Shown in pieces: positions 23,677 through 35,900 of a stretch of DNA of 64,000 nt (position 1 is its first letter; the number at the start of each line of letters is the position of its first letter). The DNA comes from Reticulitermes speratus (taxonomy: Eukaryota; Arthropoda; Insecta; Blattodea; Rhinotermitidae). A program made the position numbers and the translations under genes. The notes beneath the pieces were generated by a model. The model saw only the letters and a list, made by a program, of their open reading frames with translations, was not told the origin of the DNA and ran no database searches. The stretch covers positions 41,391,980 through 41,455,979 of the forward strand of contig JAJKFL010000042.1 of assembly GCA_021186555.1 (NCBI GenBank), read 5' to 3'.

Positions 23677-24985
23677 GACTTTGGCCAAAACAATCGTCAA
23701 TCACAACGATAGCAGCGACCACACTACCAACCACAGATTACTACCAACCACCGAAAGCGACAACAGATAGACCGACGATTCAGCCGCCATTATCTTACCG
23801 CCAGAAATGCCAACATTAATATGAAATGCAAATACAAAATTAAACACCGATTGCGACTGTAGCGCACACGAAGCATGACAGAATGAAGGATATTGGAAGA
23901 AGACACTTGTGATCCATGACACTGACTATCAAAAAATTTGTTAAGATACAATTTTGCTCTTTCTTCTCTCCTTTTCTACCATGTCTCTCACTACGTCCTA
24001 CCAACCGAAGAGAATTAGAAAGGTCAGAAAAACTGGGAAGTCAATTGTAGGCATTCAGTATTTTTAGCATTCCTTATGGATTTTAATAACTACTTTACGA
24101 GTCCAAGAGCTCCAGTATTAAAGAATGAAAAGCATGCATTTATAGGAGAAAAACTCAGTGGAATGATTATGCCGTAGCGACCGGTTTTTCACAACAGCTC
24201 TTTTCGTTTTGAAAATAGGACAGTTAGTTATGGATATAAACAGCACAGATATCCTGTATGATAATTAAATTACTCTGATCCGTCACAAATATTACTTTTG
24301 TTAACTAAACGTCGAGGTGGTAGTGAATGAATTACGAATTGGCAGGTCTTACGAAAAATTGTCCCCTACGTTACCATTATCGTTCTTTGTTCTTTAGTGT
24401 GAAGTATTGCGTTTTTATTACAACTGAATAATATCGTTCTATCACATTTTATCTCCACGGAACTGACCTACTCATAATTGATTGTTTCTTTCTCTCGATG
24501 CTGCGGGTGCCGTGTAAGCACGTTGGCGAACAAATTCAAAAGGCCGGGGTTTTCTGGTGAACGAGTTTATCCGGTTCGATGGTTGGCGATGTTCTATACT
24601 CGGCGGTTCGGTCGGCTCCATGTTTCATCATCGCGTCTGATTGTTGTGATGTATGCATTAAAACTGTGATGGCAATTTGTGATCCAGACTGACGAACCGG
24701 ATCGTGCCATACTGATTTTCAGGTACAACCCGGTCCTGGCTGTATCTGTAAATCTTGGTTTTAAGTGGCGATATTTCATTGAGGACACTCGTGTTTTTTT
24801 AATGAACACAATTTGCCAGTATTTCATTTTTCGAGGTAAGTTAAGAAGTATCAACCAAAGTTACGAAATATAATCTTGTATAGTTCTTTGCATATTTAAT
24901 ACTTTTTTAATATATCTGAGAAATAAGTTATTTTGAACGTCCAATTTCAAACAATCTGAGCTTGTTCTTGTAACAACATTTTCAG
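23677..24985 (+). promoter_or_regulatory. CpG-richer upstream region and likely 5' UTR exon of the BED gene
   Basis: The stretch 24470-24640 has many CpGs compared with its surroundings. A good donor GAG/GTAAGT at 24835/24836 can join to the TTTTCAG acceptor at 24979-24985 directly before the ATG, so 5' UTR sequence probably ends at 24835. A second CpG-richer patch at 23690-23810 has no coding content I recognise. Confidence 0.45.
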
Positions 24986-27900
24986 ATGGCTTTGTCACGG
25001 AAGAGAAGTGAAGTTTGGTATCATTTTGTGGAAATATCAAATGCTCCAAACAAGGCTTCATGTAATCATTGCCAGAAATCAATCAGTGTAGTGGGTGGTT
25101 CCACAGGAAATTTGACCCGGCATTTAAAAACCAAGCATCCCACTATACCTAGAACTTCATATTCTGGTGCCAACACCACACACTCTAGCATTAGCTTAGC
25201 AGATGAAGACACATTCAAGGTGAGTTAACTTCACCCCCACCCCCTCAAGTTCTTCTGTTCCCACACTACCTGTCATAGATACAGATGGGTCTGATCCATG
25301 GATGGGTCTAATACTTTGCCATCCTCAATGAAAATAATTATATCACCAGTGGGATGAAGTATTTAAGTATGTAAATTTAGCAACATCAGCAATCATAAAC
25401 AAAACCAAGGAACTAGACACAGTTTGTAAAACGATTGTTAAAGCAAATGACTACATGAATACAGCAGCACAAGACAGATTTTTGTAATCTGTTCAGTTAC
25501 TCATACACAATGCCAAGTTTGAAAACTATCAGCAATTCTACTGTAGCAGTACTACAGTAGTGTTGGTAAAACATGAAAAACATTCAGGTAATCTGCCACA
25601 CTTTGAAGACGGATGTTGTAAAGTTGTTACTGTGCTTAGTTAACACTTTCACTGCCGGGTATTTAAATCCCCAAGGGTGTTAAATTGCCAGGGATTTATT
25701 GAATGTTAAACAACTAGTGCATCGTCTTATAAATTATAAAATATAATTATATATAAAATTATATATAAATGCATATATTTTTTCTAGTTGTGAGCTAGGG
25801 ATTAATAAAGATATCAAATATGTTTCCTGAAAGAACTTATTGTGTGCGTGGCCTATTTAAGGCAAAAGAGCAGAGTAAATTTTAGATCGACTAAAGTCGA
25901 TGCTGGCAAATTAAAACGTAAATACCTGAATCGACCATGGTCAACTTTGGCAGTGAAAGTGTTAAGTACCACACTATGAAGATTGAGTGGAGGCATAGCT
26001 CCACCCATTCTTAACATCAGCACTAGTCAGTTTGTAGTACATATGCTCATAGTACTTGCACCAACTTGGTCTTGCGAATAGCAACATATTAATTGTTTTG
26101 ACCATGGGAGAAATTTGGTTGTGGTCTGAAATTACAATATAATTTTAGATGTTATGGGAATTTGGAATAATTAAACAGGAGCTCTCATGTGCTTGACCAG
26201 TGACATAATTGCTGGCAGCAAATTTTCTGAAATTCATGGAGACCAGCTACAGTGACTGATATTCCTGTCCATACTGGTAAATGCTTGTTTACTACCTCAA
26301 ATTAGGCTGTGAGCACTTATACAGTTCCAATATGCTTTCATTATCCCACCATTTTGTACACTGTATAATCACAGCTGCTGCCAGCATGATTAAATGAACC
26401 ATAAAGAATACTGTCCTGTGGCATGTGACACCATGCAGTCTGCTAGAAATTTACCATTTCCAAGGAACCTACTACTTTCATCCTCAGGATAAATAAATAA
26501 ATGTAAATATGGTACTATTGAGTATGCTATTTACCATATTTGCCCTAATATAGGACTTCTTTGCACAAAATTCAAACACGTTCTTTATAGGCATTACATA
26601 TTTTCCTGAAAACTGATGATTTTGAAGGGGTTTGTCTTATCTTGAAGATGACATAAAGAAATGTGTTGCAATTTGAAAACCTGTTTTTCCAATGTTTGTG
26701 CCAAAGTGCATAGCTTAACACAATATTCTTCAAAGGTATATAAATGTTTAAAAGTTTAGATAGCCAAGAAGCAGTCATATAGTCTGCTATTTAGACCCCT
26801 GCCTAAAAGTAAGGGATTCATGGATGAAACTAAACATAATGTGGCACATGATGATACTCATCAGACAATTAGATCCGTGAAGACAACGGCTGTGTGAATT
26901 TAAATATTACTTCCTTACTTAGACCTTGGCTCTATGGCCCTCTGAAACCCTTGGCCTCCTTAATTACAGACACCCATTCTTCTCTGTCCACTGCCTTCTG
27001 TCCTCATCTTTTAACCTTAATTTCCCATAGATCCTTTTCAACATGTTCCAACCATCTCAATATAGGTCTTCCCATTCTTCTTCTTCTTCCTTGTGGTTTT
27101 CTCTCAAATATTTTCTGAACTACCGTTCCAGATCCATTCTTACCAGATGTCGTACCCATTCTAACCTTTTTGTTTTAATGTCTGCTACTGTGTCCAAATC
27201 TTTATATAGCTCTCACTATTCCTGATTAGTTCTTGTGCTCCATATTGCTTGTTCTACCACTGGTTCATATATCCTCCTTAATATTTTTCTCTCCCAAGTA
27301 TTCAGTCTTTTGATATCCATCTCTGTCATAGGCCATGTTTCACTGCCATACACTACAACTGGTTTGATCATTGCTTTATACATTTTAAATTTTAACTGCT
27401 TTACTCATGGCTCCAGACCACGGTCTGGGGATCGAATCCCGGTGGGGGCAAGATTTTCAGCACCCGTCCAGACTGGCCCTGGGGCCTATCCAGCCTCCTG
27501 TACAATGGGTACTGGGTCGTTCCCGGGGGTAAAGCGGCCGGGGCGTGGTGTTGACCACCCACCCCCATCTAGCGCCGAGGTTAAAGAAAAAGTAGAGCTA
27601 TACCTCTACTCCGGGGCGCGCGGTGGCGTAGTTGGTTGAGGCACTACGCTACAAACCGGAACATCGCGGGTTCGATTCCCGATGGTGTCACTGGAATTTT
27701 TAATTGACATAATCGTTCCGGTCGCACTATGGCCCTGGGGTTGACTCAGCCTCTAACAGAAGTGAGTACCAGGAATCTTTCCTGGGGGTAAAGGCGGCCG
27801 GTTCGTAGGGCTGACAACCTTACCACCTTCATGTGCCGATTGTCTGAAAAATCTGGGAGCCTCATCCTCCTGGATCCCTAAGGGCCTGTCAAGGCCTGTA

Positions 27901-30038
27901 ATGGGATTGCTTTACCTTTACCTATACCTCTACTCCCCCTCTGGGCCTTCATGGCCTGTTCTAGGGTGAAGTTTACCTTTACTTTACCTTTTATAGAAAC
28001 ATCTATTACCTGTGGCAATCCTTGATTTCATTTCTTCACATTTTACATTTTTTTAATTTATCAGGGTACCTAAATATCTAAAATTCTGAAGCCCTTTGAA
28101 TACCTGTCCACCTATTATGAAATCTTGCTCTAGATTTGTTATATTTCTCTTTATTTTCATGTTACAACTTCTTCAATTGCTCTCACAAATCGTCCAGGTA
28201 TTAACACACCATCTGCATATGCTATATATTGTCTCATTCTGTTAAAAATCGTTCCCTTAGGATTAATCTCAATATTCCTTATCACTTTCTCCAATACTGT
28301 ATTAAACAGTATTGTGGACAGTGTATCACCTTGTCACAGGCCTCTTTCTATGCGGAATGCTTCAATCAGTTGTTCTGGTGCTGTTAATCTGAGAGCTGTC
28401 AAGTGCTTCAAGTACTTCAGAAATTCTGATCCATTAATATAGTGGCAGGACAGACAAAAATGGTACAGACTCATCCAAACCATAAACGTTCATGCTTCAT
28501 GGCAACACTGAACAATTTTTTTCGGGAGCAGGGAAAAAAGTGATCAACAAATGGCAGACATTAACTTAATAAAAGTTGCCATAGATGTTATTTTTAAATT
28601 ACAATTAAGATTAACTCATTACTACTACTAACAATAAAATGTTTCATTTTACTTTTATTACTACAAAAATTATTGTTCGTGCCATACATTTTTATTTTTA
28701 AATGATAGTTTAAATTGGTATTTATTCCTATTTAAAATAACTGTTTCATTTACTGTATTATTATTGAAATGAATGTTATTTTAAGTCAAGTATCAGTAAC
28801 TTTACAGTAGTAGAGAAATAAAGTGTTTGGGGTGATGCTATGTGGGGTTTGATGATTGAAGAAAGACATTTCCTTTACTGAATCCAAAAGGAGCGTGTCT
28901 TTTAGACCTGGTGGAAGTGGTGAACCAATCCACACAACCAGATCACAAACATGTATGCAGTTCCTACCTCCACATGCTTGAGTGCGTTCTAGTAGAAGTG
29001 ACTATTGATCTGACTTCCTGTTTTCTCCTGTTTCCCCAAGACTCATGTATCTTTAACATCAAAACAGTCTTAGAAATATATTTACATATTTCTGTTTCTT
29101 TGATATTCATGGATGTGGGAGTACTATTATAATACTTCTAACTAGAAGCTTTTTCACTGTTTAAAATAATTCAGATGTGAGATGCCAGTATTCCAAAAAT
29201 TTTGAAGACTATGATAAACTTGTGATATCAGGTTTCATTAAGTTGTCCAAGGAATGGCATAATTTTGGAAGAAAAGAAAGGGAATACTTTCATTAGTTTG
29301 TGCTGTGTTGTCAGGTTTAGGGATTGGCAGTACCCCCCCCCCCCCCCTCCTTTGAGCCTTTTATAAGTTTCATGTTTAAAACACTCCACCATCAGAAATT
29401 CATCAAATGCTTTGACATCCAGCACAATGAACTGACAACACTAAATGTGTGTGTATAATTATTACAGCAGCGTGATCCTGATCCAAATGGTTTTTATATA
29501 TGCATTTTTTCTATTTGTGGTTCCCAGTGCAGCTGAGAAAATTAATTTTTTTCAACCCCTTTAACTACTGTTCTCCAATCCACTTCATTATATGGTATCT
29601 GTAAAAATTTGACAAATATTTTGGGAAAGTAATTATTAGTGTGTTGCAATAAATGCTGAATCTAGCATCTAATATAAATTGCATTTTGAACGTTGAATTT
29701 TTTTTTTTCAGGAGCAGAGTACAAACAACATACATGAAGAGGAATATAAAAATGTTACAAGAGAGAGTAACAAAGCAGTCAAATGTGATGGAAGAAACCG
29801 GCTTCTGGCAATAGCTTGCGACCATCATAGTAATGATGAAATTGATGTTCTGGGAAAATGTTGGGCACAGGAGTTTAAAAAACTTAGAACAGATCAACAA
29901 ATATTTGCAAGGAAAGCAATTAATGATATTCTTTTTGAAGGTCGTTTAGGAACCTTACACAGGGAATCTGTGAGAATCAATGAGCCCATTTTTGAACATT
30001 ACAGTGAAACAACTACAAACCAAGAAGAAGCTCAGTGA
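24986..30038 (+). CDS. BED zinc-finger protein with BESS-like C-terminal region
   Basis: Two coding exons, 24986-25219 and 29712-30038, join in phase 0 to 186 residues. Residues 1-52 form a BED finger: aromatic WYHFVE, then CNHC and HLKTKH as the C-x2-C and H-x4-H zinc ligands. Exon 2 ends with [23 protein letters not shown] (quoted here only as landmark pieces [10 protein letters not shown] and FEGRLGTLH), similar to the C-terminal motif of insect BED/MADF-BESS regulators. It would bind DNA and act as a small transcriptional or chromatin factor. The ATG sits exactly at a splice acceptor, implying an upstream 5' UTR exon. BED fingers occur in hAT transposases; no transposase core is present, so it is a host gene, a domesticated one, or a very reduced element. 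AATAAA at 30426-30431 may end the transcript. Confidence 0.72.
25644..25961. mobile_element. piggyBac-type MITE with TTAA target sites
   Basis: TTAA at 25640-25643 and 25962-25965 flank perfect 13-bp terminal inverted repeats CACTTTCACTGCC / GGCAGTGAAAGTG. The interior (318 bp) is non-coding, with GATCGAC/GTCGAT subterminal motifs. TTAA targets and a CxCTTT-like start indicate piggyBac. It lies in the BED-gene intron. Confidence 0.8.
26390..26490 (+). repeat. dispersed repeat copy (GTGRCACCATGCAGTCTG family)
   Basis: CCTGTGGCATGTGACACCATG, CAGTCTGCTAGAAATTTACC and TACTTTCATCCTCAGGAT follow the order of the window's other copies. Confidence 0.5.
27405..27965 (+). repeat. SINE family 1 copy, itself interrupted by a family 2 SINE
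   Basis: GGGGATCGAATCCCGG is its box-B-like region (27426-27441). The body continues with TTCCCGGGGGTAAAGC and ATCTAGCGCCGAGG to 27612, and resumes at 27937 with CCCTCTGGGCC...GTTCTAGGGTGAAG. The head is 5'-truncated. It sits inside the non-LTR remnant. Confidence 0.85.
27613..27921 (+). repeat. tRNA-derived SINE, family 2, with 15-bp target duplication
   Basis: Head GGCGCGCGGTGGCGTAGTTGG (box A TGGCGTAGTTGG) and box B GGGTTCGATTCCC (27670-27682), then a family-specific body and a TTTACC tail. The direct repeat CTATACCTCTACTCC at 27598-27612 and 27922-27936 is the target duplication, cut into the family 1 SINE. Confidence 0.92.
29333..29347. repeat. 15-base poly(C) run
   Basis: Homopolymer of C in the BED-gene intron; length may be uncertain in the assembly. 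Confidence 0.8.
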
Positions 30039-30534
30039 AGCACCACAGCTGAAATCACATCTTCTATATGTGTATGCTTTTTGAGGGTGTGACCATTTCT
30101 GACAATTCTACAAATGTCAAACTGTGAATTTGAAGAAACTTTTTATGATTTGAGGACAATAATACAGTAATATTCTATACCAATCATTCATTTGTAACTT
30201 TTTACTTATTTCCATCATTCTTATGTTGTGAGGTGAAGCATGCTGCTTAACTCATGCCCCTGTCAGTGCAATACCAAATGAACGTGGTGCGATCCGAGTG
30301 CAGTTGTGTGGGTAAGCAGAGAGACTGCACAGTCGTGGTTGTCTGTGAGTCATCCTGCTTAACATTAACCAAATTACCTACTAGTTTTGTATGAAAAAAT
30401 GTACCAGGAAGTTCTGTGTTTTTTAAATAAATTATTGTTGTTTCCTGAAATCTTTTGGTGACATTTATTATTCTTTCAAAGTACTATTACTCTTTGGTTG
30501 CTAGAATTTTTGGTGACAGTCCTACTTCAACAAG

Positions 30535-30810
30535 CCAGAAACAGCATAGCAAGTATAGTGACTAGGCTACAGGCCCAACACTGTGGTTTCATTCAATTCC
30601 CGGTAGGGGAAAGAAATTTTTCTCTTCTCCGAAGTGTCCAGACTCGCTCCGGGGCCCACCTACCCTCCTCTTCAGTGGGTACTGGGGGTGCATTCCCCGA
30701 GAGTAAAATGACTGGACTGTGAAGCTTACCACTCACCTCCATTTAGTGCCAAACTTAAGAATGGAGTTATACCTTCAGGCCCCCATATGCTTGCATGGTA
30801 TGCATACAAA
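30535..30810 (+). repeat. tRNA-derived SINE, family 1
   Basis: AGCAAGTATAGTGACTAGGC head, box-B-like TTCATTCAATTCCCGG, AGTGGGTACTGGGGGTG and TTTAGTGCCAAACTTAAG body in family order. Confidence 0.75.
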
Positions 30811-32053
30811 TAGTTCTTTACTTGTAATGCTACTTCAAATAAAGATATTGCCTTTAAGTAAAGCAGTGAGTGCTAATGCTTGATGCCTTGGGGTCAAAGA
30901 AAATACATCTAACACCTGTTAGAGTCGTGTAAAAAGTGTCTTCATACTGATACATGTGGGGTGATTGTGGGGACATATCACAGTATGGTAGATTATGATT
31001 AAAAGAGTAAATACAATTAAAAAGGCTTATAGAAGCACGCATATTGATAATTACATCGACAATAATTATAATGTCGATACAAGCAGATGAAACTGAAATT
31101 TGAAAGGTGTACTAAAATGCAGTATTTACCATTATGTGACCTACTTGTACAGAGAACTATCAATTCTAATGCAAAATTATTTTGAGAAGTACATGGTTTG
31201 AATTTCAGCCAGGTTACTGTTTGTCATGTCTGAGGGGTTTCATCAATTGCAACAGTCTCTGCAGACATGGGCCAGGATAGTAGCTTGAAAATGGGCCATT
31301 ACAGTCTACTAATCTTTACCTACAAACAATTCACATTCATTTATTTGTCTTACTTGGAGCCTACATAACCTCCAATATTGAAACAGCACACAAAAATACA
31401 GCAGGAAATTTAAGGGTGTTGTTAACTAAAACACGGGCTTTTGCAGAAAGCATCAGCAGAAGCTACAGTGCCACTAAAACACATTTATTTTTTATTTAAA
31501 TGAAATTTACTGAACCACCTATAATACACATTAATCTTTATTGTCCAGAAGTAAGGATTTTTAAATATCCCGGTAGTACTGTAAGGTAGTGACCATATTT
31601 CAATTTGGAGGAAGTTTATTGTCTCCAAATAGGGGATATGGAAAGGTCTACTGTTCTGGCGAATTTTTTTTTTACCCCACCTGGGCGTGATGGTATTAGT
31701 ATCCAAAAAGTGTGGTGCTCAGCCAATCACACCGTTCACCAGGTGCGCACCCAGAATCTTTCCTTGAGGCTATATATAATTTATGATTTTAAAAACTATG
31801 TTATAAAAATCATGTTGTAAGTACAACATAACACTGTCTGCAACTGCATGTACATATATATGAATATAACTACGGGTTCCATGACTCAATTAGTGTCCTA
31901 TCTTCTTGCTTTTTTTTTTAATTTTATTAATTTGCTTTTCAAAATTCTAATGTACTAGTCATCAGCCGATTTCAGTGGCTGATTTCGGCTGAAGGGGAAA
32001 TCATGTAAAACGTCTGATATAACAACTACAAAATCTGCTTTTTTAAATTTCGG

Positions 32054-32091
32054 TTTTGGGGGGTTGGGGGCTGCAGCCCCCCCCCCCCCCC
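32054..32091. repeat. G-run / CTGCAG / poly(C) palindrome
   Basis: GGGGGCTGCAGCCCCC (32066-32081) is a perfect 16-bp palindrome, preceded by a second G-run and extended to 15 Cs. It could form a hairpin or a G-quadruplex on one strand. Confidence 0.8.
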
Positions 32092-32410
32092 TTGGGTGCA
32101 CTCCTACCATTCACATGTGCCATCACACCATAATGTGATATATGGCCCAGAAACATTACGACTATATTCCACTGCTGACACATTACAATTACCCCTATTC
32201 ACCATACTTCACAGAAGACACGTAATAAGCCAGTAAGGGTCAAACTGTAGAGCGTTCTTGTGCCTTAAGTCAATTGATGGTTACTATGTCTGAATAAGAG
32301 TGAAGTAAAACCATCACAGCACACTGGACAGGAGTCCAGTAAACAACTAAACAGACAAGTAGACAAAATGGAGCAGTTCTTAAACTAAATACTGTAAAGG
32401 ATTTGTAGAT

Positions 32411-32416
32411 TTTATT
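32411..32416 (-). terminator. SCFD1: candidate SCFD1 poly(A) signal
   Basis: AATAAA on the minus strand, about 500 bases past the SCFD1 stop; a canonical signal in the right orientation. Confidence 0.4.
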
Positions 32417-32439
32417 GTCATAATTCAATTGTGAACCCG

Positions 32440-32660
32440 ACTGTTTACAGTACAGTGACTCTGATGCCTGACAGGGGCCGAGTCAAAACTAGGTCTTGGG
32501 CCACAACCAGTCTCCTGTCCCATGGGTGTTGGGGGCATTCATTAATGGTAAAGCTGATGACTCACCTCTACCTAATGCCAAGGTTAAGAGTGCATGGATC
32601 TCTACCTACATGCCTCCATACATCTTCATGGTATGATGCTTAATTAAGCAAACGGAGAAC
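32440..32660 (+). repeat. diverged SINE, family 1
   Basis: CAGTCTCCTGTCCCATGGGTG, ACCTAATGCCAAGGTTAAGA and CTCCATACATCTTCATGG keep the family 1 body order; the head is largely lost. Confidence 0.55.
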
Positions 32661-32917
32661 TCTCCTTTACTGTTACTGCACGCTATGATTATTCTTTAAA
32701 ACAAAATCACATTATATGGTACTTCCCATTTGCCACATCACATGTAGAATATTCTTGAACAGTAAATCAACAGACCATGCTTTCTGATACCAATATTTAA
32801 CATGATATCAACTCCTAGCACCAGCTGAAATTACCATAGTTCATGGGTTGTACACACTGCTTGTAACACAGTCTGCATGTAGTAATATATCATCTTTAGA
32901 CACAACTTATGGTCAAG

Positions 32918-35900
32918 TCATTGAAGTTCTTGTCCCAGAAGAGACAGCTGGAAAAGGAAAGAAAAGACATTTTAAATGTTACAGTACAAGCATCCAATCA
33001 ATTTCAACATTTCTGTCAAATGTATATTTATAACTGTAAAGTGAAATATTATTATTCCATGTTTGTACAATATTAAGTTCTCACAATAGTGGCTATGAAA
33101 ATTACTGTCTTTTTAGGATGTGATGCCATGCAGTCTGGTAGCTCATTACCACTGTTCTGAAGGAACCAACTCTCTCCGCCTTCTGGGTAATAGGTTATCA
33201 GATGATGCAGCGGCATATCCTACAGAACAGTGATCTGCATTCCCATCTACATTACAGTAACTCGTAATGTAACATTAAACATCTCCCCATCAACATCAGA
33301 CAAGTGTAGAACATAACCTGCAGCAGAAATAAATATGCTAAACAAAATATGATTGCTTACCTGCTTAAGGAATTGTTTTGCATTATTTAATGTTGAAGCG
33401 CCATAGATCACCCTCTTGTTGGTTGGTCCACCAGCTTTTCCCTACATATGAAAGAGAGTGAAATAAGCAGAGAAATGTTTCAGTCTGTATGTCCAAGTAA
33501 GGAGTATAATTATGCAAGGAGGTAAAACCTGCAGGATTTTGCATTTGTCCAAAAACAGCCTGTTATATACTTTCTAAAATTTTATGCACTATTTTTGTAA
33601 GTGTTAACTAGTCTCAATATACCGTATATTCTCGAATCTAATCCGCACTTTTTTTTACAGTTTTAGAGGGCTAAAAAATCAGATGCGGATTAGATTCGCG
33701 TGCGGATTAGATTCGCGGTCTACAGCTGGATTTTGGAAAAATGATTCAGCTGCTGTACAATATAACAATAACGTAATTAACGTAATTAATAAACAACGTA
33801 AGAACAATACAATACAATAATCTATTATTTTATTATTTATTATTATAATTTATTATTCATCAGACTCGCCGTCATCACTCATAATTCGAGGAATGTTCAA
33901 AGATCTGGCCTTCTTTATCGCCTCCTCCCGAGTAGATCATAACTCACAAACAGTCCAGTCTTGCGTCTCTCTTGAAAAAACGTGAAGACTGCATCATCAA
34001 TTTCAGGAAATCGTCCTTTCTTGGGTCCAGTGAATTTCCTTCGTGACGCCTCACACCCGCTGATCGCTGCCTTGTGTTTCCGCCATAGTCGAACGTTGCT
34101 TTCATCAACTCCAAAAATTGCAGCGGCTTTGCGGTTTCCATTCTCCTCTGCGCACCGAATAACTTCACGTTTGAACTTTGCCGTATATGAGAGTCGTTTA
34201 GATTTCAGGTGTCTCTCTTCCATAACTACGGTACACGACAAATTGGAACAAGCACCTCCCACGTTTCAACAACTAAAGATCAGCTGGCTTCAGACGAGAT
34301 TGCGCACGTCTGTTGAGAAAGGCCCCGCCTCTATCGGTATGACTCATCGGCCACAGGCGTAGCGTCGGATTTTAACGCATTGGTAACATCCAATATTATT
34401 CAATCAGTCGCCCCGTGGGCAAGGGGTGGTTGAAGGAAAGGTGCGGATTAGAATCGCGAACTAACTTTTTTTCGTTTAAGAAGTCGCCAAAAACTGGGTG
34501 CGGATTAGATTCGGGTGCGGTTTAGATTCGAGAATATACGGTAGCTTGTTGAAAGAACTTCCAGAGATATGACAGTCAGCCAATCTAGAGACCAGAGTAT
34601 GAACTTGGTAACTGCAGTGCAATTCCTGGCAGAGAAAGGCACGTTTTTCACAACCACATCCAAACTGGCTACAGGGTCCACCAGCCTCCTGTCCAATTGG
34701 TACCAGTTCTTTCCCTGGACATAAAGCAGCTTAAGTGTGAAGCTGACCACTTACCTCCATCTAGTGTCATGGTTACCCAATTGATGCCAGGAACCATAAT
34801 ATTATATGACTTACACAACCCCATCTCACAGTCCAGAACCTCAATACTACATTTTGGACAAAACGTGATTTGTACCTCAGGTGAAAAAATGGCTGGATTA
34901 CAGCGACTGTGGGTATCAAGGTGTTAACAATGCATGGAGATGTATCTCCACTCCCTGTAAGTCTTCACAGCATACTGCTTAATTAAGTATAGCAGCAGGT
35001 TTACCTACCTTTAAAGAAATTTCATGTAGTTGTTTTAAAAACAATGCCAAAGAAAGTATCAATTTGTATCACTTGCACTGCTGTTTGTGACCAAAAGCAG
35101 AGCGAGTATGCACTACAGTCCATAGTGCAGCATTTCTAGAACTTCTCATATATGGAATATGTGATGAAATTAAAATTAACACATGCATGAATGTGCATGG
35201 GCACGCGCACACACACACGATGATCTCAAAAGCCTTCTTTGATCCTTTTTACGAAGGGAAGCAAATGCACTTATTAAACATACCTTAGTATAATCAACAA
35301 GATTTTGATATTCAATATAGTTGCCACCGCCAACTATAAATACAATAGCTTCTTGGAATGGAGGACGGTTGCGGGGAACCTGAGAACTGTCTATTGCTCG
35401 CAGCTGTTTGGGATCAAAATAACGATAGTCCTCTGTTTCTTGGGAAGTTTTCAATTCCATCAGTTCATCTACAATTCTTGTTACTGGTAAATTCTGTGAG
35501 GGGAAAAGGGGCAATATTAATGTTACATCTATCAACATAGTAACAAAACACACAGAAGCATCCTATCTGTCTACAATTAATTCCCACTTAAGGATACTGT
35601 AGGAAATAACTGAGTGAGTCAAGGCAGTATAGTTCAGTTCTGTCAACGGTAAGGACTTTTCCCCTTGCTGCCATTTCCAGGATGTGAGTGGAGTAGCTTC
35701 ATCTAGCATTGATTTTAAGAATATGTGGAACTATACATCACTCCTATATACGTCTCCATGGCATTCTTCAGTTGCTTACTTGAGTACAGACAACTTTACA
35801 TTTTGCATTTGGGGAACAATGAAATTGAACAGCAAACATGGAAAAATAAATGTATGAAATGTAACACTGACGAAGCTGACTCCAAGTAACTAAAATGGAA

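Larger units (their letters stand above)
26890..28445 (-). mobile_element. non-LTR retrotransposon reverse-transcriptase remnant, split by SINEs
   Basis: On the minus strand, 28440-27985 and 27400-26890 are two halves of one RT-type element. The first reads [28 protein letters not shown] (RT palm) and [11 protein letters not shown] (catalytic YADD altered to YADG), then FIIGGQVF. The second reads the downstream part, [16 protein letters not shown] and [14 protein letters not shown]. Frameshifts and stops are frequent. SINEs at 27405-27965 separate the halves. It lies antisense in the BED-gene intron. Confidence 0.85.
30039..32410. other. Intergenic region between the BED gene and SCFD1
   Basis: Convergent interval holding the BED-gene 3' UTR (AATAAA at 30426), a family 1 SINE (30535-30810) and a GC-palindrome/poly(C) tract (32054-32091). 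A minus-strand AATAAA at 32411-32416 may end SCFD1. No further coding sequence was recognised. Confidence 0.6.

Noticed and set aside
27613..27690. Possible tRNA gene on the plus strand
   Set aside because: Box A and box B are good, but the sequence continues into a SINE body flanked by a 15-bp target duplication.
32745..32827. Alternative last SCFD1 exon reading LVLGVDIMLNIG
   Set aside because: A better last exon (LSLLGQELQ, 32918-32947) lies closer and matches the family C-terminus.
33982..34362. 126-codon plus-strand frame repeated at 36797 and 45492
   Set aside because: It is the antisense shadow of the Tigger DNA-binding domain, conserved only because the transposon copies are young.
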